Positions 29,360 to 37,718 of a stretch of DNA of 64,000 bases are shown piece after piece. Position numbers and translations under genes: made by a program. A model generated the notes under the pieces. That model was not told where the DNA came from. It searched no databases and saw only the letters and a list, made by a program, of their open reading frames with translations. The DNA is from Actinomycetales bacterium JB111 (GTDB taxonomy: Bacteria > Actinomycetota > Actinomycetes > Actinomycetales > Actinomycetaceae): assembly GCA_900163555.1 (NCBI GenBank), contig FUHX01000033.1:28424-92423 (forward strand), in the 5' to 3' direction. Positions within the stretch are counted from its first letter, which is position 1. Each line of letters opens with the position of its first letter.

Positions 29360-30600
29360 AGCAGCGCGCCCTGCTCGATCAGTCGCGCCTGGGCCCAGGC
29401 CACGTCCAGGCCGCGGCCCTCGGCCGTGCCCGCGGCGGCGACGCCGGCGGCGTGACCGGTGGCGAACGAGGTGCCCATGACGCGGACCGACGCGAAGGCG
29501 TCCGGGTCCGCGGCGGTCAGGCGCCCGCCCAGGTAGAGGCCCGGGTGCGAGGAGGAGGCGATCGCGCCGTAGCGGATGTCGTAGTGGCCGCGGTCTGCCA
29601 CGCGCTCGTAGCGCGTGACGCCGGGCTCGACGTGGATCTCCATGGGCCACCCACCCCTGCCGATGACCTGGTCCGGGTACCGGACGCCGGTCCGGACGTC
29701 GTCGGCGGTCACGGTGGCGAGCCCGGAGCCGCGGCGCGCCTCCCGGATGCCGATTTGCGGGCCGGTGCTCAGCAGGTAGGCGTCCTGCCAGCCGGGGACG
29801 CCCTCGCGCAGGGCGCGCAGGTAGTGCCAGGTCTCGGCGCGGGCCTCGACCTCGGCGCGCGTGAGGTCGCGCGGGTCGAGGACGTCGACGACCTGGTCGG
29901 CGAGCAGCAGCATGACGTCGCCGACGACCGGGGTGCGCACCGCGATGCCGTGCGTGCGGTCGATGGCCACGCCGGTGCGGGCGACGTACGCGCCGACCGC
30001 CTCCTCGAGGAGCGTGGGCGTGATCTCCGGGCCGTCGTGGCTGACCCCGCCGACCCGCATGACGAGGGTGGCCGCCTGCCGCAGGGGCACCTCCGAGATG
30101 TCGGTCGCCGCGCCGAGCTGGGCGGCGAGCATGCCGTCCCCGGAGCAGTCGACGACAACCTTTGCCACCACGCGCTCCGTCCCGCCGCGGTGGAGGAGGT
30201 CGAGCTCGAAGGGCCCCTCGGGGCCGCCGTGGGCGCCGGCGAGGGTCGTGTGCAGCAGGAGGTCGACGTCGGAGTCCCCGATCGCCTCGTCGTAGACCTG
30301 CTTCATGGTCTCCAGGTCGAGCAGGACGATCGTGTTCCCGGTCGAGGCCATCGTGTGGGTCCGGTAGAGGTCCTTCGCGGCGAGCCGGTCGAGGATGTCC
30401 TGGCCGATCCCGCGGACCACCTGGTTGCGGCTCTGGTCGAAGAACCCGCAGTGCGTGAGCACCGACGAGGCCGTGGCCGCTCCCCCGAGGAAGCCGTGCC
30501 GCTCGACGAGCAGGGTCCGCGCCCCGATCCGGGATGCGCCGATCGCGGCCGCGATCCCCGCGGCCCCACCGCCCACGACGACGACGTCGTACGTCTCCAT
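29356..30600 (-). CDS. FAD-dependent oxidoreductase (FAD_oxidored family)
   Basis: Flavoprotein of 414 residues and first gene of the accessory operon. The N-terminal FAD motif is VVVVGGGAAGIAAAIGA, then HGFLGGAAT, a second dinucleotide-type segment VVVDCSGDGMLAAQLGA, and a C-terminal FAD loop GLYLGGRLTAADPDAFAS. No signal peptide is seen, so it acts in the cytoplasm. I chose the ATG at 30600, with a GAGGAG site about 6 nt upstream; the frame is open further but the extra residues look non-coding. Partner and substrate are unknown; related genes are common beside solute-import operons. Confidence 0.85.
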   Translation of the reverse strand: METYDVVVVGGGAAGIAAAIGASRIGARTLLVERHGFLGGAATASSVLTHCGFFDQSRNQVVRGIGQDILDRLAAKDLYRTHTMASTGNTIVLLDLETMKQVYDEAIGDSDVDLLLHTTLAGAHGGPEGPFELDLLHRGGTERVVAKVVVDCSGDGMLAAQLGAATDISEVPLRQAATLVMRVGGVSHDGPEITPTLLEEAVGAYVARTGVAIDRTHGIAVRTPVVGDVMLLLADQVVDVLDPRDLTRAEVEARAETWHYLRALREGVPGWQDAYLLSTGPQIGIREARRGSGLATVTADDVRTGVRYPDQVIGRGGWPMEIHVEPGVTRYERVADRGHYDIRYGAIASSSHPGLYLGGRLTAADPDAFASVRVMGTSFATGHAAGVAAAGTAEGRGLDVAWAQARLIEQGALL

Positions 30601-30693
30601 CCATGCCTCCTCGCACAGGGGTACTTCTCGAACTCCGCCCGTCAGCAAAGCACCATGGCACCGGCCGCGGAAGTGCCTCTTGACCGGCGCGGC

Positions 30694-30708
30694 ATGCCTC
30701 GCGGGCAT
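30694..30708. promoter_or_regulatory. LysR-type regulator box (T-N11-A)
   Basis: ATGCC (30694-30698) and GGCAT (30704-30708) form an inverted repeat with a T-N11-A core (T30695, A30707), the classic LysR-family site. It lies between the divergent lysR gene (start 30720) and the FAD/SDR/ABC operon (start 30600). It abuts the TACCGT -10 box at 30708-30713, 6 nt before the lysR ATG, so binding would also repress lysR. Confidence 0.65.
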
Positions 30709-30719
30709 ACCGTGGCGGG

Positions 30720-31604
30720 ATGGAGCTGCGTCACCTGGAGTACTTCGCGGCGTGCGCGGAGGCCGGTTCGGTCTCGCGCGCGGCCGGCCGCCTCGGCCTC
30801 ACCCAGCCGTCCCTGTCGCGGCAGGTGCGGGCCCTCGAGCGGGAGCTCGGCACGCAGCTGCTCCGGCGCACGCCGCGCGGGGTGAGCCCGACCGCGGCCG
30901 GCGAGCGCCTCCTGCGCCACACGCGCCGGATCTCCGCCGACCTCGCGCGGATCCCGGAGATCCTCGCCGCCGCTGCGGCCGACCGGGAGACCGTGCGGGT
31001 CGGGATCCCGCCGAGCCTGCCGACCACCTGGTTCACGGAGGTCATGCGCGACCTGGCGACGCGCCAGCCGATGATCGATCTCGACATCGTCGACATGTTC
31101 AGCCCCGAGCAGGACCGGGCGCTCAAGGAGGGCCGGCTCGACGTCGGGATCCTGCACCACGAGCCGGGCGACGTCGTCGCGGTCAGGGTGCTCGAGCAGC
31201 AGCTCGGACTGGCGATCCGGCCCGAGAGCGCGGGAACGGTGACGACGCTCGGGGACATGCACGGGCGCCGCGTGCTCGGCCACGAGTCGTGGGAGTACTC
31301 CGGCCAGTGGCGGGAGCTCGTGGCCGCAGCCGCGGCGGAGGGGGCTGCCGTGGACTGGCGGTTCCGGCGGATCAGCGAGCACGTCGAGCTCGTGGCGCGG
31401 GCGTCCGGCGCCGAGGCCCTGCTCGCCACGCGGGACACGGCCGCACGGTTCGTGCCCGACTGGTCATGGATCCCCGTGCGGCCCGAGGGCGCGGACAGCC
31501 TCAAGCTGACCTGCTGGGCCGCGCGCACGCGCGGGGCGAGCGAGGCAGCCATCGAGGTCATCGACGAGATCCGGGCCCACCCGTACGTCGAGCCGGAGCA
31601 CTGA
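30720..31604 (+). CDS. LysR family transcriptional regulator
   Basis: DNA-binding regulator, 294 residues. The N-terminal winged helix has the family pattern MELRHLEYFAACAEAGSVSR then LGLTQPSLSRQVRALERELG; an effector-binding domain of periplasmic-binding-protein fold follows. The ATG at 30720 is probably leaderless (TACCGT box 6 nt upstream). It is divergent from the FAD/SDR/ABC operon across a 119-bp gap that holds a T-N11-A site, so it very likely controls that operon, with the imported compound or a metabolite as effector. Confidence 0.93.
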   Translation: MELRHLEYFAACAEAGSVSRAAGRLGLTQPSLSRQVRALERELGTQLLRRTPRGVSPTAAGERLLRHTRRISADLARIPEILAAAAADRETVRVGIPPSLPTTWFTEVMRDLATRQPMIDLDIVDMFSPEQDRALKEGRLDVGILHHEPGDVVAVRVLEQQLGLAIRPESAGTVTTLGDMHGRRVLGHESWEYSGQWRELVAAAAAEGAAVDWRFRRISEHVELVARASGAEALLATRDTAARFVPDWSWIPVRPEGADSLKLTCWAARTRGASEAAIEVIDEIRAHPYVEPEH

Positions 31605-31609
31605 GATCG

Positions 31610-31629
31610 CCGGGCGCTGAGCCGCCCGG
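31610..31629 (+). terminator. Hairpin after lysR
   Basis: CCGGGCG (31610-31616) and CGCCCGG (31623-31629) with a 6-nt loop, 6 nt after the lysR stop and ahead of the convergent menD. Confidence 0.5.
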
Positions 31630-31721
31630 GCACTGGGCGGAGCGAGACTCGGGTGGACCGGGACCCTGGCCGCCCGCCAACCTGCCGGCGCGCGGCGCCG
31701 ACGGCACCGCACGGGAGGCTC

Positions 31722-33785
31722 CTAGATCAGCGCCTGCGCGCGGGAGAACTCCTGGCGGCGCGGGCCGACCGGGGCGTGGAGGACCGAGCGACCCCTGATC
31801 GGTTCGGCGAGCGCCCGGCTCAGCTCGTCCAGCGTCGTCACCCTCCGGTACGCCGCGCCGTAGCCGGCGGCGAGCGCCGCGATGTCGGCGCGCTGGGGGG
31901 TCGTGAACAGCCGGGCGAAGCCCGCCGGGTTCGCCTCCTCATGGCCGAGCAGGGCGAAGATCGCCCCGCCGGCGTCATCGGCGACGACCACCTGCACGTC
32001 GACCTCGTCCTCCAGCTCCCCGAGCAGAAGCCCCCCGACGTCGTGCAGGAACGTGAGGTCCCCGACCAGGGCGCGCACGGCGCGGCCGCTGCCGCGCGAG
32101 AGCCCGACGGCGGTCGAGATCGTGCCGTCGATGCCGGCCAGGCCGCGGTTCGACAGGACCTCCGGCAGCGGGTCGCGCCACGGCTGGCCGACGAGGTCGA
32201 CGTCGCGCACCATCCGCGAGGCGCCGAGCAGGAGGGGGCCGGACGCCCGCGCCGCGCCCGCGACGAGCGCGGCCATGCCGAGGGCGTCGACCGTCTCGAG
32301 GTCCCGCGGGCCGGCCGCGGGGTGCGCGAGCCGGGCGACGACGGACCGGCCGGCCTCCAGCCACAGGTCGAGCCAGGCGTCGTCGCGGCCGCGGCCGTCA
32401 CCGTGGCCGTCACCGTGCTCGCCCACGCGCACGTCCGGGGCGACGATGCGGGCCGAGCCGGCGGCATCGGGCCAGCGCCCGGTCGGCGCGCACACGACGA
32501 CGTCGACGTCCTCCCGGGCGAGCAGCCTGCTGACGGCGCGCGAGAGCGTGGGGTGACCGAGGACGACGACACGCTCGATGCGGCCGCCGAGCGGCGGCAG
32601 GTCGAGCAGCTCGCGGTAGGCGGGCACGGCGCAGCGGCCGCCCCGTGCCGACGACGACGGTTCCGCCAGCAGCGGCCAGGACCCGGCCTCGGCCAGGCGG
32701 CGGGCGGCCGGGCCCGCGCCGTCGCCGGCGATGACGACCGTGCGCGGACCGCGCTCGATCTCGTAGGTCGTCGCCGGGCCGCGCGACTGCACGACCTGCT
32801 CGGTGACCGGGAGCGGGCCGGGCACCCACGGGCGGCCCGGGGCCAGTGGCTCGCGGAAGCCGAGGTTGAGCTGGACCGGGCCGGGGTCCGCGGTGCGCTC
32901 GCCGGTGGCGGCGGCCACGGCGCGGCGCACGTGCTGGGCGATCGAGCGACCCGCGGGCCCTCCCGCGGGGGCGTCGACGGCGTGCCGGAGGGCGGGGCCG
33001 AAGATCCCGACCTGCTGGGTGGTCTGGTTCGCGCCAGTCCCGCGCAGCTCGTGGGGGCGGTCGGCGGTGAGCAGGACGAGGGGGATGCCCGCGGCGTCGG
33101 CCTCGAGGACCGCCGGGTGGAGGTTGGCGACGGCCGTGCCGGACGTCGTCACGATCGCCACGGGCCTGCGGGAGGCGGCCGGCGGCGGTGCGAGGGCAGC
33201 GGCGCCCAGTGCGGACGGGGTGGTCGGGTTGCTCGGGCCTGCCGAGGTGGCCGGGAGCCGGGTGGCCGGGACGGCCGGGCCGGCGGGGAGTGCCGCGGCT
33301 CCGGCCGCCGCGGCCGTGCCGGGCGGCGCGGGCTCCGCCTGCGCGATCTCGCCGGCCCGGGACAGGCCGAGCGCGACGAAGCCGGCGACCCGCTCGTCGA
33401 TGCGCACCGTGATGCGCAGCCAGCCGGCGCCCTCGGCGCTGTGCAGGGCGTGGGCGAGCGGCGCGGACCGGGAGCCCGGGGCGAGGACGACGTCCCGCAC
33501 GCCGGACTCGACGAGCGCCCGCACGACGTCCCGGGCAACGAGGTGATCCTGCGTCTCGCGCGGCTGCTCGACGGCGTGCGACTGATCGGCCTGTCGACCG
33601 TGGCCCGTCTCCGCCGACCGGTCGCGCACAGTCTCGGCCGACCGCTCACGCTCGGTCCCGCTGCGTTCCTCCGTCGGCGCCTGCGCGGACGCCTCAGTGG
33701 GCGGGCCGCCGGACGCGACGGCCCGCCCACGGCCGGTGTCGGCCGCGGTCTCACCCTCGCTGTGCGAGGTGTCGGTCCCGGTCAC
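31722..33785 (-). CDS. menD: SEPHCHC synthase with N-terminal extension and internal insertion
   Basis: Thiamine-diphosphate enzyme that joins 2-oxoglutarate to isochorismate in menaquinone synthesis. The 687-residue protein carries VLAPGSRSAPLAHAL, RIDERVAGFVALGLSRA, VTTSGTAVANLHPAVLEA, TADRPHELRGTGANQT and, near the C-terminus, LVGDLTFLHDVGGLLLG plus VVVADDAGGAIFALLGHEE (the ThDP/metal region). Two features are odd: about 75 Glu/Thr/Ser-rich residues precede the first conserved block, and an Ala/Pro-rich insert of about 58 residues (encoded at 33168-33344) splits the pyrimidine-domain fold just before VAIVTTSG. The GTG start at 33785 overlaps the menC stop (GTGA), which supports the long N-terminus. 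Confidence 0.93.
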   Translation of the reverse strand: MTGTDTSHSEGETAADTGRGRAVASGGPPTEASAQAPTEERSGTERERSAETVRDRSAETGHGRQADQSHAVEQPRETQDHLVARDVVRALVESGVRDVVLAPGSRSAPLAHALHSAEGAGWLRITVRIDERVAGFVALGLSRAGEIAQAEPAPPGTAAAAGAAALPAGPAVPATRLPATSAGPSNPTTPSALGAAALAPPPAASRRPVAIVTTSGTAVANLHPAVLEADAAGIPLVLLTADRPHELRGTGANQTTQQVGIFGPALRHAVDAPAGGPAGRSIAQHVRRAVAAATGERTADPGPVQLNLGFREPLAPGRPWVPGPLPVTEQVVQSRGPATTYEIERGPRTVVIAGDGAGPAARRLAEAGSWPLLAEPSSSARGGRCAVPAYRELLDLPPLGGRIERVVVLGHPTLSRAVSRLLAREDVDVVVCAPTGRWPDAAGSARIVAPDVRVGEHGDGHGDGRGRDDAWLDLWLEAGRSVVARLAHPAAGPRDLETVDALGMAALVAGAARASGPLLLGASRMVRDVDLVGQPWRDPLPEVLSNRGLAGIDGTISTAVGLSRGSGRAVRALVGDLTFLHDVGGLLLGELEDEVDVQVVVADDAGGAIFALLGHEEANPAGFARLFTTPQRADIAALAAGYGAAYRRVTTLDELSRALAEPIRGRSVLHAPVGPRRQEFSRAQALI

Positions 33786-34801
33786 TGTGCCCCCGTCGCG
33801 ATCGGTCGGTCCCCCGCGATGGAGCCCGCGAGCGCCGAGACCCGGTCCAGGCGGGCGATCCAGGTGGCGGCGACGTCGTCGGGCGCGGGCGTGACGGCGT
33901 CGGGGGTGATCGGACGGACCTCGAGGTGCCCGTCCACGGGCAGCAGCGGGGCGGACGTGACGTCCGTCCGCAGGAGGTGGGAGGTGGCAAGGCCGGCGGC
34001 GAGCGGCGCCCCGCGGAACGTGCCCTCCGGGAGGGCGGCGGCGAGCGCCACCCCGGCAGCGATCCCGACCGACGACTCGAGCGCCGAGGAGACGACGACC
34101 GGCAGGCCGGCGCGCTCGGCGAACTCCAGGCACGCCCGCACGCCGCCGAGGGGCTGCACCTTGAGCACGAGCAGGTCGGCGGCCTCCATCCGGGCCACGC
34201 GCAGGGGGTCCTCGGCGCGGCGCACGGACTCGTCGGCGGCGATCGGGACGTCGACGCTGCGCCGGAGTGCCGCGAGGTCCTCGACCGTGGGCACGGGCTG
34301 CTCGGCGTACTGCAGGCCGCCGGCGGCGCGGTCGAGCACGGCGAGCCGGTCGCGGGCGGTCTCCAGGTCCCACGCACCGTTGGCGTCGATGCGGACGTGG
34401 CCGTCGGGGCCGAGCGCCTCCCGCACGGCGGCGACCCGCGCGATCTCCTCGTCCACGGACTGGCCGGGCTCCGCGACCTTGACCTTCGCCGTCGTGCATC
34501 CGCCGGAGGCGCGGACCATCTCGGCGGCCCGGTCCGGGCCGACGGCGGGGATGGTGACATTGACGGGTACCCGGTCGCGCAGGGGCGCGGGGAAGCCCAC
34601 GTCGGCCGCCTCGCGGGCGGCGCGCAGCCAGCTGACGGAGGCCGCGTCGTCGTAGTCCGCGAAGGGCGAGAACTCGCCCCAGCCGGCCTCGCCGCGGATG
34701 AGGACGCCGTCGCGGGTGGTCAGCGAACGGAATCGGGTCGTCAGCGCCGAGGCGTAGACGACGGGTCCCCCGTGGGGCGCGGTCGGATCGGCTACGGGCA
34801 C
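33782..34801 (-). CDS. menC: o-Succinylbenzoate synthase
   Basis: Enolase-superfamily dehydratase that turns SHCHC into o-succinylbenzoate; 339 residues. The catalytic lysine segment TAKVKV, the metal ligands in RIDANGAWDLE, YAEQPVP and IAADESVRR, and the distal lysine in LVLKVQPLGG are all in place. The GTG start at 34801 has a TACGCT box exactly 6 nt upstream (34808-34813), so the transcript is probably leaderless. It is co-transcribed with menD and divergent from menB. Confidence 0.95.
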   Translation of the reverse strand: MPVADPTAPHGGPVVYASALTTRFRSLTTRDGVLIRGEAGWGEFSPFADYDDAASVSWLRAAREAADVGFPAPLRDRVPVNVTIPAVGPDRAAEMVRASGGCTTAKVKVAEPGQSVDEEIARVAAVREALGPDGHVRIDANGAWDLETARDRLAVLDRAAGGLQYAEQPVPTVEDLAALRRSVDVPIAADESVRRAEDPLRVARMEAADLLVLKVQPLGGVRACLEFAERAGLPVVVSSALESSVGIAAGVALAAALPEGTFRGAPLAAGLATSHLLRTDVTSAPLLPVDGHLEVRPITPDAVTPAPDDVAATWIARLDRVSALAGSIAGDRPIATGAQ

Positions 34802-34807
34802 GCCTCA

Positions 34808-34867
34808 AGCGTAACCGCGCGGGACCGCCGAACCGTCGCGCACCCGTCGCCTCCCGCGGGCTACGTT
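34808..34867. promoter_or_regulatory. Divergent leaderless promoters of menC and menB
   Basis: TACGCT on the minus strand (34808-34813) is 6 nt before the menC GTG. TACGTT on the plus strand (34862-34867) is 6 nt before the menB GTG at 34874. The two -10 boxes face away from each other 48 bp apart, so the two RNA polymerase footprints overlap. Confidence 0.6.
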
Positions 34868-34873
34868 GGGTCG

Positions 34874-35839
34874 GTGAGTGAGAGACGAGACGTGTCCGAG
34901 ACGTTCGACCCGACCCGGTGGCGGGAGGTCGAGGGCTGGGGCGGCACCGACATCACCTACCACCGCGGCGTGGATCGGACGGGCGACGTCGAGCGCGACC
35001 TGCCGGTCGTGCGCATCGCGTTCGACCGCCCCGAGATCCGCAACGCGTTCCGGCCGAAGACGGTCGACGAGCTCTACCGGGCGCTGGACCACGCGCGGCT
35101 GACGACCGACGTCGGGACCGTGATCCTCACGGGGAACGGGCCGTCCGCGAGGGACGGCGGCTGGGCGTTCTGCTCCGGCGGCGACCAGCGCGTGCGCGGG
35201 GCGGACGGCTACCGGTACGAGACCGACGACGCCGACCCCGACGCGGGTGTCGCCGAGCGGCGCGAGCAGGTGGACCCGAGGCGGGCGGGCCGGCTGCACA
35301 TCCTCGAGGTGCAGCGCCTGATCCGGACGATGCCGAAGGTCGTCGTCGCCGTCATCCCCGGCTGGGCGGCCGGGGGCGGGCACTCCCTCATCATGGTGTG
35401 CGACCTCGCGATCGCCTCCACCGAGCACGCGCGGTTCATGCAGACCGACGCCAACGTCGGCAGCTTCGACGCCGGCTACGGCTCCACGCTGCTGGCGCGG
35501 CAGGCCGGGGACAAGCGGGCGCGGGAGATCTTCTTCCTCGCGCGGGAGTACTCGGCCGCGGACGCCGAGCGGTGGAACGTCATCAACGAGGCGGTCCCGC
35601 ACGCGGAGCTGGAGAACACGGCGCTGGAGTACGCGCGCATCATCGCCACGAAGTCACCGCAGGCCATCCGAATGCTGAAGTTCGCGTTCAACCTGGCCGA
35701 CGACGGCCTGGCCGGCCAGCAGGTCTTCGCCGGGGAGGCGACCCGCATGGCGTACGGCGGCGCCGAGGCGCAGGAGGGGCGCGACGCGTTCCTCGAGCGG
35801 CGGGACCCGGACTTCTCGCCGTACGGGTATCAGGTGTAG
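34874..35839 (+). CDS. menB: 1,4-Dihydroxy-2-naphthoyl-CoA synthase
   Basis: Crotonase-family ring-closing enzyme, 321 residues. Signatures: AFCSGGDQRVRG near 98-109, the oxyanion-hole region PGWAAGGGHSL near 162-172, and QTDANVGSFDAGYGS near 190-204. The aspartate in QTD (residue 192) matches the type with a built-in carboxylate, as in M. tuberculosis MenB, and not the bicarbonate-dependent E. coli type with glycine there. The GTG at 34874 fits a leaderless start (TACGTT 6 nt upstream); a GTG at 34892 is the alternative. It is divergent from menC. Confidence 0.95.
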   Translation: MSERRDVSETFDPTRWREVEGWGGTDITYHRGVDRTGDVERDLPVVRIAFDRPEIRNAFRPKTVDELYRALDHARLTTDVGTVILTGNGPSARDGGWAFCSGGDQRVRGADGYRYETDDADPDAGVAERREQVDPRRAGRLHILEVQRLIRTMPKVVVAVIPGWAAGGGHSLIMVCDLAIASTEHARFMQTDANVGSFDAGYGSTLLARQAGDKRAREIFFLAREYSAADAERWNVINEAVPHAELENTALEYARIIATKSPQAIRMLKFAFNLADDGLAGQQVFAGEATRMAYGGAEAQEGRDAFLERRDPDFSPYGYQV

Positions 35840-35859
35840 GTGGGGGCCGGGGCGGGTCG

Positions 35860-36102
35860 TCAGCCGAGGAGGTCGACCACAGTGGGTCCGACCACGTGGA
35901 CCGCGCCGGCGAACGCACCGATCACGGCGGCGAGCACCCCACTTGCGAGCACGGTGACCATGGCGAGCGCCCCCAGGTCGCGGCCGAGGTCCGCGGACAT
36001 CCGCGAGCGGCGCTTCCTGTGCCTCTCGGAAGCGGCGGGAGGCTTCCGGTCCGCCTCGCGGGCGATCGGGGACTGGATGGCGGGAAGAGTCGTCGTCGTC
36101 AT
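35860..36102 (-). CDS. Small membrane protein, hypothetical
   Basis: An 80-residue protein with a basic N-terminal half (ERHRKRRSR) and one hydrophobic segment (ALAMVTVLASGVLAAVIGAF), probably a single-pass or peripheral membrane protein. The start is the ATG at 36102; no strong ribosome-binding site is seen. It converges on menB (20 bp apart) and is divergent from menE. I recognise no family. The call rests on the coherent charge-plus-helix layout. Confidence 0.45.
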   Translation of the reverse strand: MTTTTLPAIQSPIAREADRKPPAASERHRKRRSRMSADLGRDLGALAMVTVLASGVLAAVIGAFAGAVHVVGPTVVDLLG

Positions 36103-36225
36103 GCCCCAAGACTTCTCCGACGGCGGCGCCGACGAATCCACCGGGGGGATCCGGGTCGGGGTGCCCGGGTCCGCCGTTCGGCGCCGCGCGCCCGGGCGCC
36201 ATACGACCCCGGGTGGACGCTGACC

Positions 36226-36231
36226 TACGCT
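36226..36231 (+). promoter_or_regulatory. -10 box of a leaderless menE promoter
   Basis: TACGCT ends 6 nt before the menE GTG at 36238; no ribosome-binding site intervenes. Confidence 0.55.
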
Positions 36232-36237
36232 TGCGGG

Positions 36238-37674
36238 GTGAGGGCCCGCATCGTGACCGGAGGATCCCACCCCGACGACGTCGCCCGCCTCGCCGCCGCG
36301 CTCGCCTCGCGGCTCGCGCCATGGATCGATGAGGGACCCGCCGGTGCGGCCGGCGACGAGCCCGGCGATCCGGACCGTGGCACGACGACGGACGACTCGA
36401 CCGTCGGCACGCCGGACGGCGCTGCGGATGACGCGGCCCCGATCGTCCCCGTGGCGCCCGGCACCGACACCGAGGCCGCGCTCGCCGACCTCGCCGCGGA
36501 GATCGCCGCCCCGGTCCCCGCGGGAACGGCCGTCCTCCTGCGCACGTCCGGCTCCACCACCGGCCGCGGGCACGTGGTGGCGCTCGGCGCGCGGGCCCTG
36601 ATCGCCTCCGCGCGCGCCACCCTCGAGCACCTGGGCGGGCCGGGCACGTGGGTGCTCGCCGTCCCCGCGCACCACGTGGCCGGGCTGCAGATCCTCACGC
36701 GGTCGATCGTCGGCGGCACGACGCCGGTGGTCGTGGACACAAGCGGCGGCTTCACGCCCGAGGCCCTCGCCGACGGCATCGAGAAGGCGGCCGAAGCCGG
36801 CCTGCCGGTCTACGTCTCGCTCGTCCCGACCCAGCTCGTCCGCATCCTCGCCGCCGGTCCCCGCGAGCTCGCGGCCCTGAAGTCGGCGAGCGCGGTGCTG
36901 GTCGGCGGGGCCGCCCTGGCCACGGACGTCCGGGAGGCCGCGGCGAACGCCGGCATCCGGGTCGTTCGCACCTACGGCATGACGGAGACCGGGGGCGGCT
37001 GCGTCTACGACGGCCGGCCGCTCCGCGGCGTCCGCGTCGACCTCGAGCCGGACGGGCGCGTGCTCCTCGGCGGGCCCGTGCTCGCGTCGGGGTACCTCGA
37101 CGACCCCGAGCTGTCGGCCGCGACCTTCACCGGCGGGCGGCTGCGCACCACCGACCTCGGCCGCCTCTCCCCCGACGGCACCCTCACGGTCCTCGGCCGC
37201 ATCGACGACGCCCTGACCACCGGCGGCGTGACGATCGCGCCGGCGGCCGTGGAGGCGCAGCTCGCGGGGGTGGCGGGGATCGCGGAGAGCGTGGTCGTCG
37301 GCGTGCCCGACGCGCAGTGGGGCGAGATGGTCGTCGCCGTCGTCACCGCGCCGGGGGCGGCGGGCGACCCTGACGCTCTCCCCCGCGATGCCGGACCGCG
37401 CGATGCTGAGCAGTCCGCCGCCGGCCTCCTCGCCGCCGCCCGGGAGGCGTGCCGCCCGCTGTCGGCGGCGCACGCGCCGCGGGCCGTCGTCGTCGTGGAC
37501 CGCCTGCCGCTGCGGGGCCCGGGAAAGGTCGACTGGCGCGGTGCGGCGGCCCTGGCCGCGCGCGCCCTCGGCGCGCCGAGCGGGGAGGCGAGCACCGACG
37601 TCGGGCAGGACGGGGAACCCCGCGTGCGCGACGCCGCACGACACGGCGACGCCCCTCTCCCGCCCCTGCGATAG
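36238..37674 (+). CDS. menE: o-Succinylbenzoate-CoA ligase
   Basis: AMP-forming acyl-CoA synthetase of menaquinone synthesis, 478 residues. The ATP-binding loop is LLRTSGSTTGRG, the adenylation motif RTYGMTETGGG, the hinge region GRLRTTDLGRL followed by GRIDDALTTGGV, and the catalytic lysine LRGPGKVDW near the C-terminus. Compared with typical MenE it has an Asp/Gly/Thr-rich insert at about residues 33-62 and a polar tail of about 35 residues. The GTG at 36238 is probably leaderless. Its 3' end is 44 bp from menA. Confidence 0.93.
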   Translation: MRARIVTGGSHPDDVARLAAALASRLAPWIDEGPAGAAGDEPGDPDRGTTTDDSTVGTPDGAADDAAPIVPVAPGTDTEAALADLAAEIAAPVPAGTAVLLRTSGSTTGRGHVVALGARALIASARATLEHLGGPGTWVLAVPAHHVAGLQILTRSIVGGTTPVVVDTSGGFTPEALADGIEKAAEAGLPVYVSLVPTQLVRILAAGPRELAALKSASAVLVGGAALATDVREAAANAGIRVVRTYGMTETGGGCVYDGRPLRGVRVDLEPDGRVLLGGPVLASGYLDDPELSAATFTGGRLRTTDLGRLSPDGTLTVLGRIDDALTTGGVTIAPAAVEAQLAGVAGIAESVVVGVPDAQWGEMVVAVVTAPGAAGDPDALPRDAGPRDAEQSAAGLLAAAREACRPLSAAHAPRAVVVVDRLPLRGPGKVDWRGAAALAARALGAPSGEASTDVGQDGEPRVRDAARHGDAPLPPLR

Positions 37675-37718
37675 CCTCGCTGCGGCCCGCCCGGGCCGCG
37701 ACAACCCGAGGAGAATCG

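Noticed and set aside
37449..37718. N-terminal extension of MenA to 37449
   Set aside because: It overlaps the menE C-terminus in another frame and is Arg/Pro-rich; the ATG at 37719 follows a GAGGAG site.
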